Below, piece by piece: positions 1 to 9,833 of a DNA stretch of 64,000 bases. How positions within the stretch are numbered: the stretch's first letter is position 1; the number at the start of each line of letters is the position of its first letter. The notes beneath the pieces were generated by a model. The model did not search any database and was not told the origin of the DNA. It saw nothing but the letters and a program-made list of their open reading frames with translations. Source of the stretch: an uncultured Paracoccaceae bacterium (GTDB lineage: Bacteria > Pseudomonadota > Alphaproteobacteria > Rhodobacterales > Rhodobacteraceae); assembly GCA_947489445.1 (NCBI GenBank), contig CANLDN010000003.1, forward strand, positions 248,001 through 312,000, written 5' to 3'. The position numbers and the translations under genes were made by a program.

Positions 1-270
1 TTCGGGCTCCGGCCAGTTGGTCGGATACCAAGGACCCACAAAGCCAAGCGGCGTGCCGTCCGACGAACATGCAGTAAAGGCGGAATACCCCCGCAGCATC
101 CAAAGACCCGTAATATTGCCAAACGCCCAATGCGCGCGTTTTGCGTCAATATTCGGCCCACCGATATAGCGGGTGCGATCACTGGCGCAGAACGCCAGAA
201 ATGCGGGCATGTCGTCCAGATGTGGCTGGCGCAGGATCAGGCGTTTGGTGGTCAGCGTCAGGAAGGTCAT
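1..270 (-). CDS. GNAT family N-acetyltransferase (partial, truncated by window start)
   Basis: Minus-strand frame starting ATG at 270 reads MTFLTLTTKRLILRQPHLDDMPAFLAFCASDRTRYIGGPN...GFVGPWYPTNWPEPE, RimJ/RimL-like; overlaps stop of next gene. Confidence 0.8.
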   Translation of the reverse strand, partial: MTFLTLTTKRLILRQPHLDDMPAFLAFCASDRTRYIGGPNIDAKRAHWAFGNITGLWMLRGYSAFTACSSDGTPLGFVGPWYPTNWPEPE

Positions 271-815
271 GCAATCGCCTCCGACGCTTGTTTAATCGCC
301 CGTGGATCATCATGGGGCAGATGCCGGAACACGATGACCTTTTCATCATCCACCACATCACGACGTTCTTCAACGGCACCCAAACGGGACGCAAGGCGCA
401 AGGACCGATGGTTATCTGGCCCGATCAGTGACACCAGCGGCTCCAATCCCAAGGTACGTCCAGCCCATTCACGCACAGCGCAGGCAGCCTCGAACGCATA
501 GGACCGCCCCTCGAACCCATCAAACATATGCCAGGCCATTTCTGGCTGCGGCCATTCAATGTGATTGATGATGCCAAGGCGGCCAGCGGCGACACCGGTC
601 TTCTTCTCAGTCACGGTGAAAAATCCATAACCGTGCCACTGCCAATGCCCGATACTGGCAATAAACCCGCGCCATGCATCACGCTCAGTGCCCTTACCGC
701 CCACATGCACCATCCGCTCGGACCGCGTCAGCCATGCGGTGAAGGCCGCAAGGTCACGCTTTTGCGGGCCGCGCAGCACAAGCCGCGCCGTGGTAAGGGT
801 CGGGGCAGGGGTCAT
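267..815 (-). CDS. GNAT family N-acetyltransferase (RimJ/RimL-like)
   Basis: 182 aa, TTARLVLRGPQKRDLAAFTAWLTR...GRLGIINHIEWPQPEMAWHMFDGFEGRSYAFEAACAVREWA. Confidence 0.85.
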   Translation of the reverse strand: MTPAPTLTTARLVLRGPQKRDLAAFTAWLTRSERMVHVGGKGTERDAWRGFIASIGHWQWHGYGFFTVTEKKTGVAAGRLGIINHIEWPQPEMAWHMFDGFEGRSYAFEAACAVREWAGRTLGLEPLVSLIGPDNHRSLRLASRLGAVEERRDVVDDEKVIVFRHLPHDDPRAIKQASEAIA

Positions 816-1147
816 ACGAGCCCCAGTTCAGCGGGTGTGTTCCCGGTCAAGACAGGCCGCGTGAAACTGCGTTCGTAGCTCAGAATGCAGCGGGTGTTGG
901 CGGCAAAGCGCAACAGCGCTTGGCATTCATCATCTGCAGCCAGATCAGCCCGATAAGCCTCATAAGCCGCCAGTGAGGGGAAAGAGAACATCGCATAGGC
1001 GATATCGCTCGGCCCCTCATGCGGCAGCCAATAGCCATGATGCGTCCCGCCCATCTTATCGACCATGTAAATCCACGCCTTCGCATATTTCTCAAAGGCA
1101 TCGATCTGATAAGGGTCGATCACATATTTCAGGGTGCAGGTGATCAT
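812..1147 (-). CDS. NIPSNAP family protein
   Basis: 111 aa, MITCTLKYVIDPYQIDAFEKYAKAW... NIPSNAP-like; overlaps neighbouring genes. Confidence 0.75.
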   Translation of the reverse strand: MITCTLKYVIDPYQIDAFEKYAKAWIYMVDKMGGTHHGYWLPHEGPSDIAYAMFSFPSLAAYEAYRADLAADDECQALLRFAANTRCILSYERSFTRPVLTGNTPAELGLV

Positions 1148-2646
1148 TTTTTCTTTCCGAAGCCCGACAGACCCGGTGGCAATTGCATTCCACCACCGCC
1201 CAGACCCGGCATGCCGCCGGGCATCTTGCCCTGCAGTGCCTTGGCCGCTTCTTCCATCGCTTTGGGGTCGTTCATGTCAGGCATGCCACCGGGCATCCCG
1301 CCGCCTTTGCCAAACATGCCCTTCATGGCCTGTTTCAGCATGCCGCCCTTGCCCATCTTCTTCATCATGCCCGCCATCTGTTTGTGCTGCTTCACAAGGC
1401 GATTGAGTTCGGACACTTCCAGACCGGCCCCGGCTGCAATCCGTTTCTTGCGGCTTGCAGCCAACACATCAGGATTGGCGCGCTCTTTCTTGGTCATCGA
1501 ATTGATCAGCGCGATCTGGCGTTTCAGGATGCTGTCATCGAACCCCGCCTGATCCATCTGTTTGGCCATCTTCTGGGCACCGGGCATCATGCCCATCATC
1601 CCTTCCATGCCGCCCATCTTCATCATCTGTTCCAGCTGCATTTTCAGGTCATTCATGTTGAACCGGCCCTTCTGGAACCGCTTCATCATGCGTTCGGCCT
1701 GTTCGGCCTCGATCGTTTCCTGCGCCTTTTCGACAAGGGCCACGATATCGCCCATGCCCAGGATCCGGCCCGCGATGCGTTCCGGCTCGAACGTCTCGAT
1801 CGCGTCCATCTTTTCGCCAAGACCGACAAAGCGGATCGGCTTGCCGGTAATCGCGCGCATGGACAGGGCAGCACCACCGCGCCCGTCACCGTCCATCCGG
1901 GTCAGGACAACGCCGGTCACACCGATCTTGTCGTCAAATTCCTGCGCGACGTTAACGGCATCCTGACCAGTCAGGCCATCGACCACCAATAGCGTCTCGC
2001 GTGGGTTGGCGACATCACGGACAGCGGCAGCCTGCGCGATTAGCTCCTGATCGATATGCAAGCGGCCTGCGGTATCCAGCATGTAGACATCATACCCACC
2101 AAGGCTGGCTTGCGTCTTGGCACGCTTGGCAATCGCAACCGGATCTTCGCCCTTTACAATCGGCAGGGTATCCACACCAATCTGACCACCCAAAATCGCC
2201 AACTGCTCCATCGCGGCGGGGCGGTTGGTGTCGAGCGAGGCCATCAGCACGCGCTTGCCCTCGCGATCCTTCAAACGCTTGGCCAGTTTCGCGGTCGTGG
2301 TCGTCTTACCAGAGCCCTGCAAGCCGACCATCAAAATAGGCGCGGGCGGGTTATCAATTTTCAGGGCACCGGGATCTTCATCACCAGTCAGCACATGCTG
2401 CAATTCATCATGCACGATCTTGACGACCTGTTGGCCGGGCGTGATGGATTTGGTCACCGCCTGGCCTGTCGCCTTTTCCTGAACCGCTTTGACGAAATCA
2501 CGGGCGACGGGCAGGGAAACATCCGCCTCCAGCAAGGCAACACGCACTTCGCGCAAAGCGGTTTTCACGTCATCCTCGGACAGCGCACCCTGCTTGGTGA
2601 GCTTGTCAAAAACACCAGACAGGCGTTCGGATAGGTTTTCAAACAT
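1144..2646 (-). CDS. ffh: Signal recognition particle protein Ffh
   Basis: 500 aa; G motifs GLQGSGKTTTTAKLA, DTAGRLHID; Met-rich C-terminal M domain. Confidence 0.97.
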   Translation of the reverse strand: MFENLSERLSGVFDKLTKQGALSEDDVKTALREVRVALLEADVSLPVARDFVKAVQEKATGQAVTKSITPGQQVVKIVHDELQHVLTGDEDPGALKIDNPPAPILMVGLQGSGKTTTTAKLAKRLKDREGKRVLMASLDTNRPAAMEQLAILGGQIGVDTLPIVKGEDPVAIAKRAKTQASLGGYDVYMLDTAGRLHIDQELIAQAAAVRDVANPRETLLVVDGLTGQDAVNVAQEFDDKIGVTGVVLTRMDGDGRGGAALSMRAITGKPIRFVGLGEKMDAIETFEPERIAGRILGMGDIVALVEKAQETIEAEQAERMMKRFQKGRFNMNDLKMQLEQMMKMGGMEGMMGMMPGAQKMAKQMDQAGFDDSILKRQIALINSMTKKERANPDVLAASRKKRIAAGAGLEVSELNRLVKQHKQMAGMMKKMGKGGMLKQAMKGMFGKGGGMPGGMPDMNDPKAMEEAAKALQGKMPGGMPGLGGGGMQLPPGLSGFGKKK

Positions 2647-2802
2647 CGGCCAGAGCCCTCACGTCGTTTCAGTCACCTGACGTATATAAGAACGCCAGGT
2701 AAAAAGCAGTAGCGCCCCCGTGGGCGCAACGCGCTAACGGAGGGCGATCCCCTGATTAATCGGGGACCGGAAAGCGGGTGCAATCCGGGTGTTGGGTGGC
2801 GT

Positions 2803-3303
2803 TTACGCCTGCGGGCTATCTGAGTCAACATCAACGGACAGCCACGCGTTGATTGCATCTGCTGCCCGCTTTGCGCCTTTGCCGCTGGCATAAACCGGCG
2901 TCACCGGGTGGGTGCCCGCATCCATCCCTGCCTCAAGAACCAAAGCAACCCGATGGGTCGGGCCATTGTCACCGCTGTTGCTGGTCTGCACGATAGCCTG
3001 TTTCAGATGGGTCAGACTGTGCTTGATCTTTCGGCGACCAAAAAAGGTTGAATGACGCAACTCCAGCAAATCACGGCTGCGGTCCATAATCACCTCGTCG
3101 CGGCGGATGAAAATGACGACAAAAATAGCCAGAAATGCCGGTATGCCAAGCAGGCCCCAGAACATGCCGCTCCGGTCGCCTGCGAAAAACGCATTCAGCC
3201 CAAAACCGATAGCACCCAAAATAAACCCACATAGTAACAGCGCCAGCAGCCAGGGTGCGGATCGCAAGATCAATTGCTCAGGCGTATTGCGGATAGTTTT
3301 CAT
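2803..3303 (-). CDS. Hypothetical protein with two predicted N-terminal TM segments
   Basis: 166 aa ORF; hydrophobic segments near the N-terminus. Confidence 0.6.
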   Translation of the reverse strand: MKTIRNTPEQLILRSAPWLLALLLCGFILGAIGFGLNAFFAGDRSGMFWGLLGIPAFLAIFVVIFIRRDEVIMDRSRDLLELRHSTFFGRRKIKHSLTHLKQAIVQTSNSGDNGPTHRVALVLEAGMDAGTHPVTPVYASGKGAKRAADAINAWLSVDVDSDSPQA

Positions 3304-3326
3304 GCACCACTGCTAGGCAGGCGGCA

Positions 3327-3677
3327 TTACCGGATCAACCGTAACGGCTGATCTCGATAAACCCATGCCACGGTACTGGTGCCCAAAATCAACACCAGCA
3401 TGTGCCAATAAGGTGGACCAACCCAGACCAACAGTGCGCTAAGGCCGACAATTATCGTGGCAAGCAGCAGCAGACCGGCAAACCCCTCCATACCATGCTT
3501 CCACAATAGCATGGCACCCAACACCTCGACCGAGCCGGTGATGTAGCGGGGGAATTGCCCGAAACCGATGGCCTCGTAAATCCCGACATCGACGTGATAG
3601 CCCAGCAGCTTGCGCAGGCCGAAATAAAGAAACGCGACTGTCAGCACGGCTTTGAGAATGGTCATGGCATGTGTCAT
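3327..3677 (-). CDS. DoxX-like family membrane protein
   Basis: 116 aa, ILKAVLTVAFLYFGLRKLLGYHVDVGIYEAIGFGQFPRYITGSVEVLGAMLL. Confidence 0.75.
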   Translation of the reverse strand: MTHAMTILKAVLTVAFLYFGLRKLLGYHVDVGIYEAIGFGQFPRYITGSVEVLGAMLLWKHGMEGFAGLLLLATIIVGLSALLVWVGPPYWHMLVLILGTSTVAWVYRDQPLRLIR

Positions 3678-3687
3678 GACCCGCGAC

Positions 3688-4638
3688 TTAGGCCGATTTC
3701 GGCAAAGTCACGTTCTGAATGAACTGCCCGATCGCGGCGACAGATGCATCAGCCTCCGGACTGCGGCCTACATTCAGGTGCCAGACATGGGTGCGGCCAT
3801 GGCTGATATCCAATTGCACCTTGATCCCTTGCGCGTGCAGCGCATCCGCCATCGCGCGGGCATCATCGGCTAGTATTTCGGTATCATCGGCATGGATCAG
3901 ACAGGGCGGGGCACTGTTGAAATCACCAAGAACCGGGGACAATTCCGGGTTCTCCGGGTCGCCATCACCGCGATAGGCGGTCTGACCGCGTCGCGCCCAG
4001 CTGACCGGCACCAAATGATCTGATTTCGCATTTTGGGTCAGTGACGCCGCAGTCAAACGCATATCCACCAGCGGCGACATGGCAACCACGGCAGCAGGAC
4101 GGGGTAAATCGCGGCTGCAAATCCGGTGCAGCAAGGCGAACACCAAATTGCCCCCGGCGCTATCGCCGACAATCGAAACCGGGCCAGTTGCGGGATCGTC
4201 GCATAACGCCAGATAGGCCGCAGTCGCCTGATCCAGCGCTGTGGGATAGGCGTTTTCAGGGGCCAGTTCGTAATGCAGAAAATATGCGCGCTGGTTCGCT
4301 GCTGCGCCCAAGCGGGCGACTAAATGGCGATACATACGCAGATCGCCAATCATGAACGCACCGCCATGCAGATACAGCAATGTACCACCTGTCGGGTCCG
4401 GCCCTGCCTGACAAAGTGTCGTGTGGACCTCGCGGCCATCATGGCTCAGCGGTCGCGTGGTCAGTTGCAACCCGGGCGGGGTTTTCAACGTCAAAACTGC
4501 GTTCACACGGGCCACCAGCCGCGCCAATGGCTGATAAGGGATCAGCGCCAGCGCGGGCTTCTGGACGAAGCGGGCATAGATGTTCCAGAACTTTTGTTGG
4601 TGTGACAGCATGGCGGCACCATCGCGGTGATCCGACAT
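3688..4638 (-). CDS. Alpha/beta hydrolase (HSL/acetyl-esterase-like)
   Basis: LYLHGGAFMIGD (HGG oxyanion motif) and GDSAGGN nucleophile elbow; the 406-aa ORF extends into the upstream region, start placed at MSDHRDG or MLSHQQ (4611). Confidence 0.85.
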   Translation of the reverse strand: MSDHRDGAAMLSHQQKFWNIYARFVQKPALALIPYQPLARLVARVNAVLTLKTPPGLQLTTRPLSHDGREVHTTLCQAGPDPTGGTLLYLHGGAFMIGDLRMYRHLVARLGAAANQRAYFLHYELAPENAYPTALDQATAAYLALCDDPATGPVSIVGDSAGGNLVFALLHRICSRDLPRPAAVVAMSPLVDMRLTAASLTQNAKSDHLVPVSWARRGQTAYRGDGDPENPELSPVLGDFNSAPPCLIHADDTEILADDARAMADALHAQGIKVQLDISHGRTHVWHLNVGRSPEADASVAAIGQFIQNVTLPKSA

Positions 4639-4715
4639 GCGGTCAAGCAAAGGCTGACAGCGGTATGCGCAACAGATAAAAGACCAACCTGATCCACACA
4701 AAACCGGAGCCTGCC

Positions 4716-5456
4716 ATGTCCTCCCGCGACCCTGATGAAAACGGCTGGGCAAGCTCAGCACGCGCTTGGATTGCGCGCAGCGCAGAAGGCGGTGATTTTT
4801 CGCGCCAGCATGTGTTGGATCACCTGATGATCGAACGGGCGGCGGGTGCCAAGGAGGCGCTGGATGTCGGTTGTGGTGAAGGACGGTTTTGTCGGATGAT
4901 GGCCGCACAAGGGATCTGCGCTACGGGGCTGGATCCGGTCCCGGCGATGATTGACGCGGCGCAAACCCTTGACCCAAAAGGAAGCTATGTGCAGGGCTTT
5001 GCTGAAAACCTGCCCTTTGCCGACGGCTGTTTTGATCTTGTTGTTGCCTATCTTTCGCTGATCGATATTGACGATCCGCAGGCGGCCATTGCTGAAATGG
5101 CGCGGGTGTTACGGCCCGGCGGGCGCATCTTGATCGCCAATCTGTCCAGCTTTGCGACCTCCGGGGCGGCGATGGGCCGACGGACCTGCCGCGACACCGG
5201 CAAAGAGATCCGCCCACTCGGTCGTTATCTGGAAACCCGCAAGGAGTGGTTCGCGTGGGACGGGTTGCGCGTCCGGAACTGGCACCGGCCTTTATCCCAT
5301 TATATGCAATGGTTTCTGGGGGCGGGATTGGTGCTGACCCATTTCGATGAACCCCACCCTGTCAGCGGCCCGGATGACCGGATCGCTGCCTATCAGAACA
5401 TGCCCTATCTGATGATGATGGAATGGCAAAAACCACTTTCTGCTTTTGATAGTTAG
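4716..5456 (+). CDS. Class I SAM-dependent methyltransferase
   Basis: ALDVGCGEGRFCRMMAAQG...GLDPVPAMI...LRPGGRILIAN. Confidence 0.88.
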   Translation: MSSRDPDENGWASSARAWIARSAEGGDFSRQHVLDHLMIERAAGAKEALDVGCGEGRFCRMMAAQGICATGLDPVPAMIDAAQTLDPKGSYVQGFAENLPFADGCFDLVVAYLSLIDIDDPQAAIAEMARVLRPGGRILIANLSSFATSGAAMGRRTCRDTGKEIRPLGRYLETRKEWFAWDGLRVRNWHRPLSHYMQWFLGAGLVLTHFDEPHPVSGPDDRIAAYQNMPYLMMMEWQKPLSAFDS

Positions 5457-5527
5457 GTCATACTCTACGTTGATAAGGTGCCGCGGAGCATGTGTCAGCA
5501 GTTGCACAATCCGGCGGAACAGACCAG

Positions 5528-6265
5528 ATGGGGAGCAAGACCAACATGTTACTACGCGTCATTTTTTCATTTGCTGTTGCGACGGTGGTCTATCTGCTTG
5601 TTCAGGACGTGATCGAAGACGTCGGATCAAGTGTTGCCGCGCCTCTGTCACAGGGCGGTACAACGGCAGATGCCGACCCTGCTACCATCCAACCGGGTGC
5701 TGACTTTCCCCCGATCGATCTGTCGAACTTGGCCGCCTTGCGCGAAAACGCGGACCGCATTTCAGCGATACTCGGAGATGAAGAGCGGCTCAATAATGCA
5801 AGCGTACCCACCGTTGGGTCGCCTCCCTATCAGGGCATCATAACGCTCAATACAGGGGATGGTGCAGTCGGGACGGTGATGGGGCGGTTTCAGTTGCGGT
5901 TTTTCTTCGGCAATGACGGCGTTGCGCTTGGCGGGGCAAATGCGCTCGTGCTGATTGTCGAAGATGATCAACGCGCCGAAGACGAAAAATTGCCCACCGT
6001 CGGGGGGTCTCTTCGATTCAACGGGCGATTGGCCGGGGGCGGCGCTCCCTCTGCACCGGCCATCTACCAGATGCAGGTGACCGGGCGTATTGGTTTGCCG
6101 GGCCGGATGACCGGCGCCGACAGAGGCTCTAGTTATGAAGTCATAGGCGATCTGATTGGGCATTTCACCCCGTCCGGCGCCCTTGGTCAGATAAAGTTGA
6201 CGGCGACGTCCAGCACTGGCGACACCGTTGAATTCACCGGTGGCTACGCCAGCGTTGTTGAATAG
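5528..6265 (+). CDS. Hypothetical protein, N-terminal membrane anchor
   Basis: ORF 5492-6265; ATG at 5528 gives MGSKTNMLLRVIFSFAVATVVYLLV... Confidence 0.6.
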   Translation: MGSKTNMLLRVIFSFAVATVVYLLVQDVIEDVGSSVAAPLSQGGTTADADPATIQPGADFPPIDLSNLAALRENADRISAILGDEERLNNASVPTVGSPPYQGIITLNTGDGAVGTVMGRFQLRFFFGNDGVALGGANALVLIVEDDQRAEDEKLPTVGGSLRFNGRLAGGGAPSAPAIYQMQVTGRIGLPGRMTGADRGSSYEVIGDLIGHFTPSGALGQIKLTATSSTGDTVEFTGGYASVVE

Positions 6266-6270
6266 GGTCG

Positions 6271-6813
6271 CTAAGCAGCCTGTGCAGCAACCACATCCTT
6301 GGCCACGTGAACCGTGATGTCATCGATGCCGATAAACCGCAGCACCTGGCGCATATGCGGGGTGGCAAAATCCATTGCACTGTCTACCGGCACACCACCC
6401 GACGCAACGGCCACGACCGCGCGTTTGCCCTCCAGCAGGCCCACGGGGCCGCTTTCAGTATAGGCGAATGTCACCTTTGGCCGGGCAATCAGATCAATCC
6501 AGGCCTTCAACGCGGCGGGCATTCCAAAGTTATACATTGGCATCCCGATCACAATGACATCCGCCGCCTTTACCTCAGCGATCAGATCATCGGATAGGGC
6601 CAGCGATGCTTGGTCACCCTCTGTTCGGTCGGCCTCGGGCACCAATCGGGCATTGATCCATGTGTGATCGACATGCGGCAACGCCGTAGTGGCCAAATCC
6701 CGGACGATCACCTCGGCGGGGCCCATATCGGCAATCAGCTGGGCCGTGGCCGCGCGGGACACCGAACCCGCGGTCGTGCCGGATGCGTTGATGTGCAAGA
6801 TTGTCTTGGTCAT
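6271..6813 (-). CDS. FMN-dependent NADH-azoreductase
   Basis: 180 aa flavodoxin-like; ADVIVIGMPMYNFGMPAALKAWIDLIARPKVTF typical of AzoR. Confidence 0.88.
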   Translation of the reverse strand: MTKTILHINASGTTAGSVSRAATAQLIADMGPAEVIVRDLATTALPHVDHTWINARLVPEADRTEGDQASLALSDDLIAEVKAADVIVIGMPMYNFGMPAALKAWIDLIARPKVTFAYTESGPVGLLEGKRAVVAVASGGVPVDSAMDFATPHMRQVLRFIGIDDITVHVAKDVVAAQAA

Positions 6814-6925
6814 GTCATGCTCCTTGAGCGTGTAAAATCATTGTGCCCTCCTATTTACTTGTTGCATCTGCAAACGAAATACCCGATTTCTCACAGTACA
6901 TGTTTGTCAGCGCACAGGATTGTAC

Positions 6926-7804
6926 ATGGATAACTGGGATGAAATCCGCACCGCCTTTCAGGTTGCGCGTAAGGGCACGGTCAGCGGGGCGGCTGAACAG
7001 CTTGGCGTCCATCACGCCACCGTCATCCGGCATATCGACGCGCTGGAACAGCGGTTGGGGGTAAAACTTTTTCAGCGGCATGCACGCGGATACACCGCGA
7101 CCGAGGCAGGAATGGACCTGCTGCAGGTTGCCCAGGCGACCGACGATCAGTTCACCCAGCTTGCCGGGCGGATCAAAGGGCAGGGGGAAGGTGTGTCTGG
7201 CGATCTGGTGATCACCTCTATCGCCATGGTTTCGCATCTGTTGACTCCGATCATGATAGCGTTTCAGGCAGAATACCCGGATGTCCGGATCCGCTACCGC
7301 ACCGGGGACCGCGTGTTTCGGCTGGAATATGGGGAAGCCCATGTCGCGATCCGCGCAGGCTCCATGCCCGAAGAGCCTGACAATGTGGTCCAACCCTTCA
7401 TGGCGCAACGTATGGCGCTTGTCGCTTCAGACGCCTATGTCGCGAAACACGGGATGCCGTCCGGCGAAGACGACCTGCAAAACCACCGCTTTGTCGTGCA
7501 TGACAACGATGCCACCCGGGCGCCCTTTGGCCGCTGGCTACGCGGGGTAGTGACCGAGGACCGGTTCATGTACCGCGCCACTGACAACCGTAACATGCAG
7601 GATGCAATCATCGCAGGGGCGGGTATCGGCTTTGTCATTGAACAGGAGCGCGACAGCAACCCGGCGCTGACCGAAGTGATCCCAAGCCGTGATGACTGGT
7701 CCGCACCCCTTTGGCTGGTAACCCATGTGGATTTGCATCGCACAGCCAAGGTGCAGGCCTTCCTGCGGTTTCTCAAAGACCACTTCAAAAGCCAACGTCC
7801 CTGA
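6926..7804 (+). CDS. LysR family transcriptional regulator
   Basis: MDNWDEIRTAFQVARKGTVSGAAEQLGVHHATVIRHIDALEQRLGVKLFQR wHTH; divergent from azoreductase. Confidence 0.9.
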   Translation: MDNWDEIRTAFQVARKGTVSGAAEQLGVHHATVIRHIDALEQRLGVKLFQRHARGYTATEAGMDLLQVAQATDDQFTQLAGRIKGQGEGVSGDLVITSIAMVSHLLTPIMIAFQAEYPDVRIRYRTGDRVFRLEYGEAHVAIRAGSMPEEPDNVVQPFMAQRMALVASDAYVAKHGMPSGEDDLQNHRFVVHDNDATRAPFGRWLRGVVTEDRFMYRATDNRNMQDAIIAGAGIGFVIEQERDSNPALTEVIPSRDDWSAPLWLVTHVDLHRTAKVQAFLRFLKDHFKSQRP

Positions 7805-8679
7805 TGCAAGGTGCACGCGCGGGGCATCTGGCGATGCTCACCTTTTCGTTGCTGGTCGCAGGCTCTTTCGCGCTGGGCGCATTGGCCGCCAACGAGATCA
7901 CACCAACGGCCCTGAACGCCGTCCGTTTCTGGATTGCGACCATTATCATCGGCATTGCGGCCCTTGCCACCACCGGCCTGCCGCGGAGCGCTGCGGCAGC
8001 GCTCTGGCGTTATGTGGCACTTGCGGGGTTCTTTACCACCTATTTTGTGTTGATGTTTGAGGGGCTCAAAACCGCACCGCCTGTCAGCGCCGCCGCCGTT
8101 TTTACCCTCACGCCAATCCTGACGGCGGGGTTCGGCTACATCCTGTTGCGGCAGATCCTGACCCGACGCATGGCGCTGGCGCTCACCATTGGTGCCCTGG
8201 GCGCGCTTTGGGTGATCTTCCGGGCCGATGTGCAAGCCATGCTGCGGTTCGAGGTCGGACAGGGCGAGGTGATCTATTTCTGGGGCTGCGTCGCCCATGC
8301 GGTCTATACCCCGCTTGTGCGCAAACTGAACCGGGGTGAACCGGCCGTGGTGTTCACCTTTGGCACCTTGCTGGCCGGGGCGGTTATGCTGACGTTTTGG
8401 GGCTGGGCGGATATTCAGGCCACCGATTGGGGGGCCTTGCCCGGCATCGTCTGGATCACCATCCTTTACACGGCGATTTTCGCAAGTGCGGCCACCTTTA
8501 CCCTTTTGCAATTTGCCACGCTGCGGCTGCCCAGTTCCAAGGTTATGGCTTACACCTATCTGACACCATCCTGGGTGATCGTCTGGGATCTGGCATTGGG
8601 CGGCACACCACCCCCCGCATTGGTGCTTGGCGGGCTGGGGCTGACGGTTGTGGCATTGGTGCTATTACTGCGGGACTGA
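7804..8679 (+). CDS. DMT superfamily (EamA) transporter
   Basis: Polytopic; LNAVRFWIATIIIGIAAL, repeated TM segments; start overlaps LysR stop. Confidence 0.85.
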   Translation: MQGARAGHLAMLTFSLLVAGSFALGALAANEITPTALNAVRFWIATIIIGIAALATTGLPRSAAAALWRYVALAGFFTTYFVLMFEGLKTAPPVSAAAVFTLTPILTAGFGYILLRQILTRRMALALTIGALGALWVIFRADVQAMLRFEVGQGEVIYFWGCVAHAVYTPLVRKLNRGEPAVVFTFGTLLAGAVMLTFWGWADIQATDWGALPGIVWITILYTAIFASAATFTLLQFATLRLPSSKVMAYTYLTPSWVIVWDLALGGTPPPALVLGGLGLTVVALVLLLRD

Positions 8680-9693
8680 AGGGTGTTCCTTTAGCTGTGC
8701 CAGAACATCGACGCCTTGCTGGTTCAAAAAATGCAGCATGTCGATGAAAATCCAGTTTTCCTTCAGCTTGCCGCCCGCGCGGCGATAAATATCAATGACC
8801 CGGAATTCGCATAGCGTGTCACGTGGGGGCAGGCCCATGAAATCCCCCGTTTGCCTTGCCGTAAAGTTGGGCCAGCCGAAAAACCCGCCATAGTGCCCTT
8901 CGGCGATGCGGGCGATGTGCCCGGTGCCGGACCGGTCGCTGAAGGCTGCGCGAAAGGGGCCCGCATGCTGCTTGGCATAACGCGCAATGGTATAGGTCGC
9001 GCCAATGCCTGCGGGTCCCCACCAGATCATGTCGTCATGCCAACTGCGGGCCAGTTCGACCTCAAGCGGAACATCGTTTTGCCATTGGCCCAGATCAGCA
9101 ATCATAGAGTTGATCGCATCCATCGTTTTTTGGCCCTCGGACGGGTCAGCGCCCAAGAAAAGCAGCGCATCATGCGGGGCAGGGCCGGGTTGCACCATAT
9201 GCGCTGCGGTTTGGTGGGGGAATGGCGTGTATCCGGCCTGGATCATGAAATGCGGGATGTCGAAGAAAAACGCCGTCTCAGCAATCTTGCCATTGGCGAC
9301 TTTGTGAAGCTCCGCATATCGCAGCATAATCAACTTGCCGGTTGGCTGAATGTTCAGCCAAGGGGCGTCGAACAGCCCAATCAAATGGCCCATGGAACAG
9401 ACCCAGACTGACGCGCCATCGTCGATGAAATTGTCGCCCGCGATAAAAACATCCATCCGGCGCTGCATATGCGTGACGGCATGGCGAAAGGGTTGCCAGA
9501 ACAGCTCTGACACTGTTTGGACATCTGTTTGCTGGTGAAACGGATGGAACGCGCGCCATATGTAATCGGCGGCGGTGTGGTGCTTCAAGACGGTCGTGAT
9601 TCCCGTGCCGTCAGCATCGTCCAAAGCATTGTAATAATCCCGAACCACTTGTTTTTCGGTCTGAAAGCGCAACACAGTATTCCTTGTTTTCAT
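8665..9693 (-). CDS. SnoaL/NTF2-like protein, apparently two tandem domains (ester-cyclase family)
   Basis: MKTRNTVLRFQTEKQVVRDYYNALDDADGTGITTVLKHHTAADYIWRAFHPF...; C-terminal GGKLKENWIFIDMLHFLNQQGVDVLAQL resembles the 14223 and 16049 products. Confidence 0.75.
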   Translation of the reverse strand: MKTRNTVLRFQTEKQVVRDYYNALDDADGTGITTVLKHHTAADYIWRAFHPFHQQTDVQTVSELFWQPFRHAVTHMQRRMDVFIAGDNFIDDGASVWVCSMGHLIGLFDAPWLNIQPTGKLIMLRYAELHKVANGKIAETAFFFDIPHFMIQAGYTPFPHQTAAHMVQPGPAPHDALLFLGADPSEGQKTMDAINSMIADLGQWQNDVPLEVELARSWHDDMIWWGPAGIGATYTIARYAKQHAGPFRAAFSDRSGTGHIARIAEGHYGGFFGWPNFTARQTGDFMGLPPRDTLCEFRVIDIYRRAGGKLKENWIFIDMLHFLNQQGVDVLAQLKEHPSVPQ

Positions 9694-9786
9694 AGGTATC
9701 AGAATGGCTTGGCAGTGAATGCACCCCGCGCGGCTGCACCTGCTTTCAGAATTAACTTGCGGGATTGATCTGGCGAAGTCTATCCT

Positions 9787-9806
9787 TTTTGCAAACGTAT
9801 GCAAAA
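9787..9806. promoter_or_regulatory. Candidate LacI-family operator
   Basis: TTTTGCAAACGTATGCAAAA: TTTTGCA/TGCAAAA arms around central ACGT, in divergent promoter region. Confidence 0.6.
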
Positions 9807-9819
9807 CGATCATTGATCG
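9807..9819. promoter_or_regulatory. Second palindrome directly abutting the candidate operator
   Basis: CGATCATTGATCG (CGATCA-T-TGATCG; extends to 15 bp ACGATCATTGATCGT). Confidence 0.4.
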
Positions 9820-9833
9820 TCCGGGGGGACAGC

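Noticed and set aside
1183-1992. 269-aa plus-strand ORF (and 2056-2634) opposite ffh
   Set aside because: Antisense to the clearly coding ffh gene; His/Leu-rich composition typical of a shadow frame
2650-2802. Possible SRP (4.5S) RNA next to ffh
   Set aside because: The conserved GGUCAGG...GGAAGGAAGCAGCC SRP motif is absent
7435-8511. 358-aa minus-strand ORF
   Set aside because: Lies antisense to the LysR-type and EamA transporter genes; Arg/Gly/Gln-rich shadow ORF without motifs
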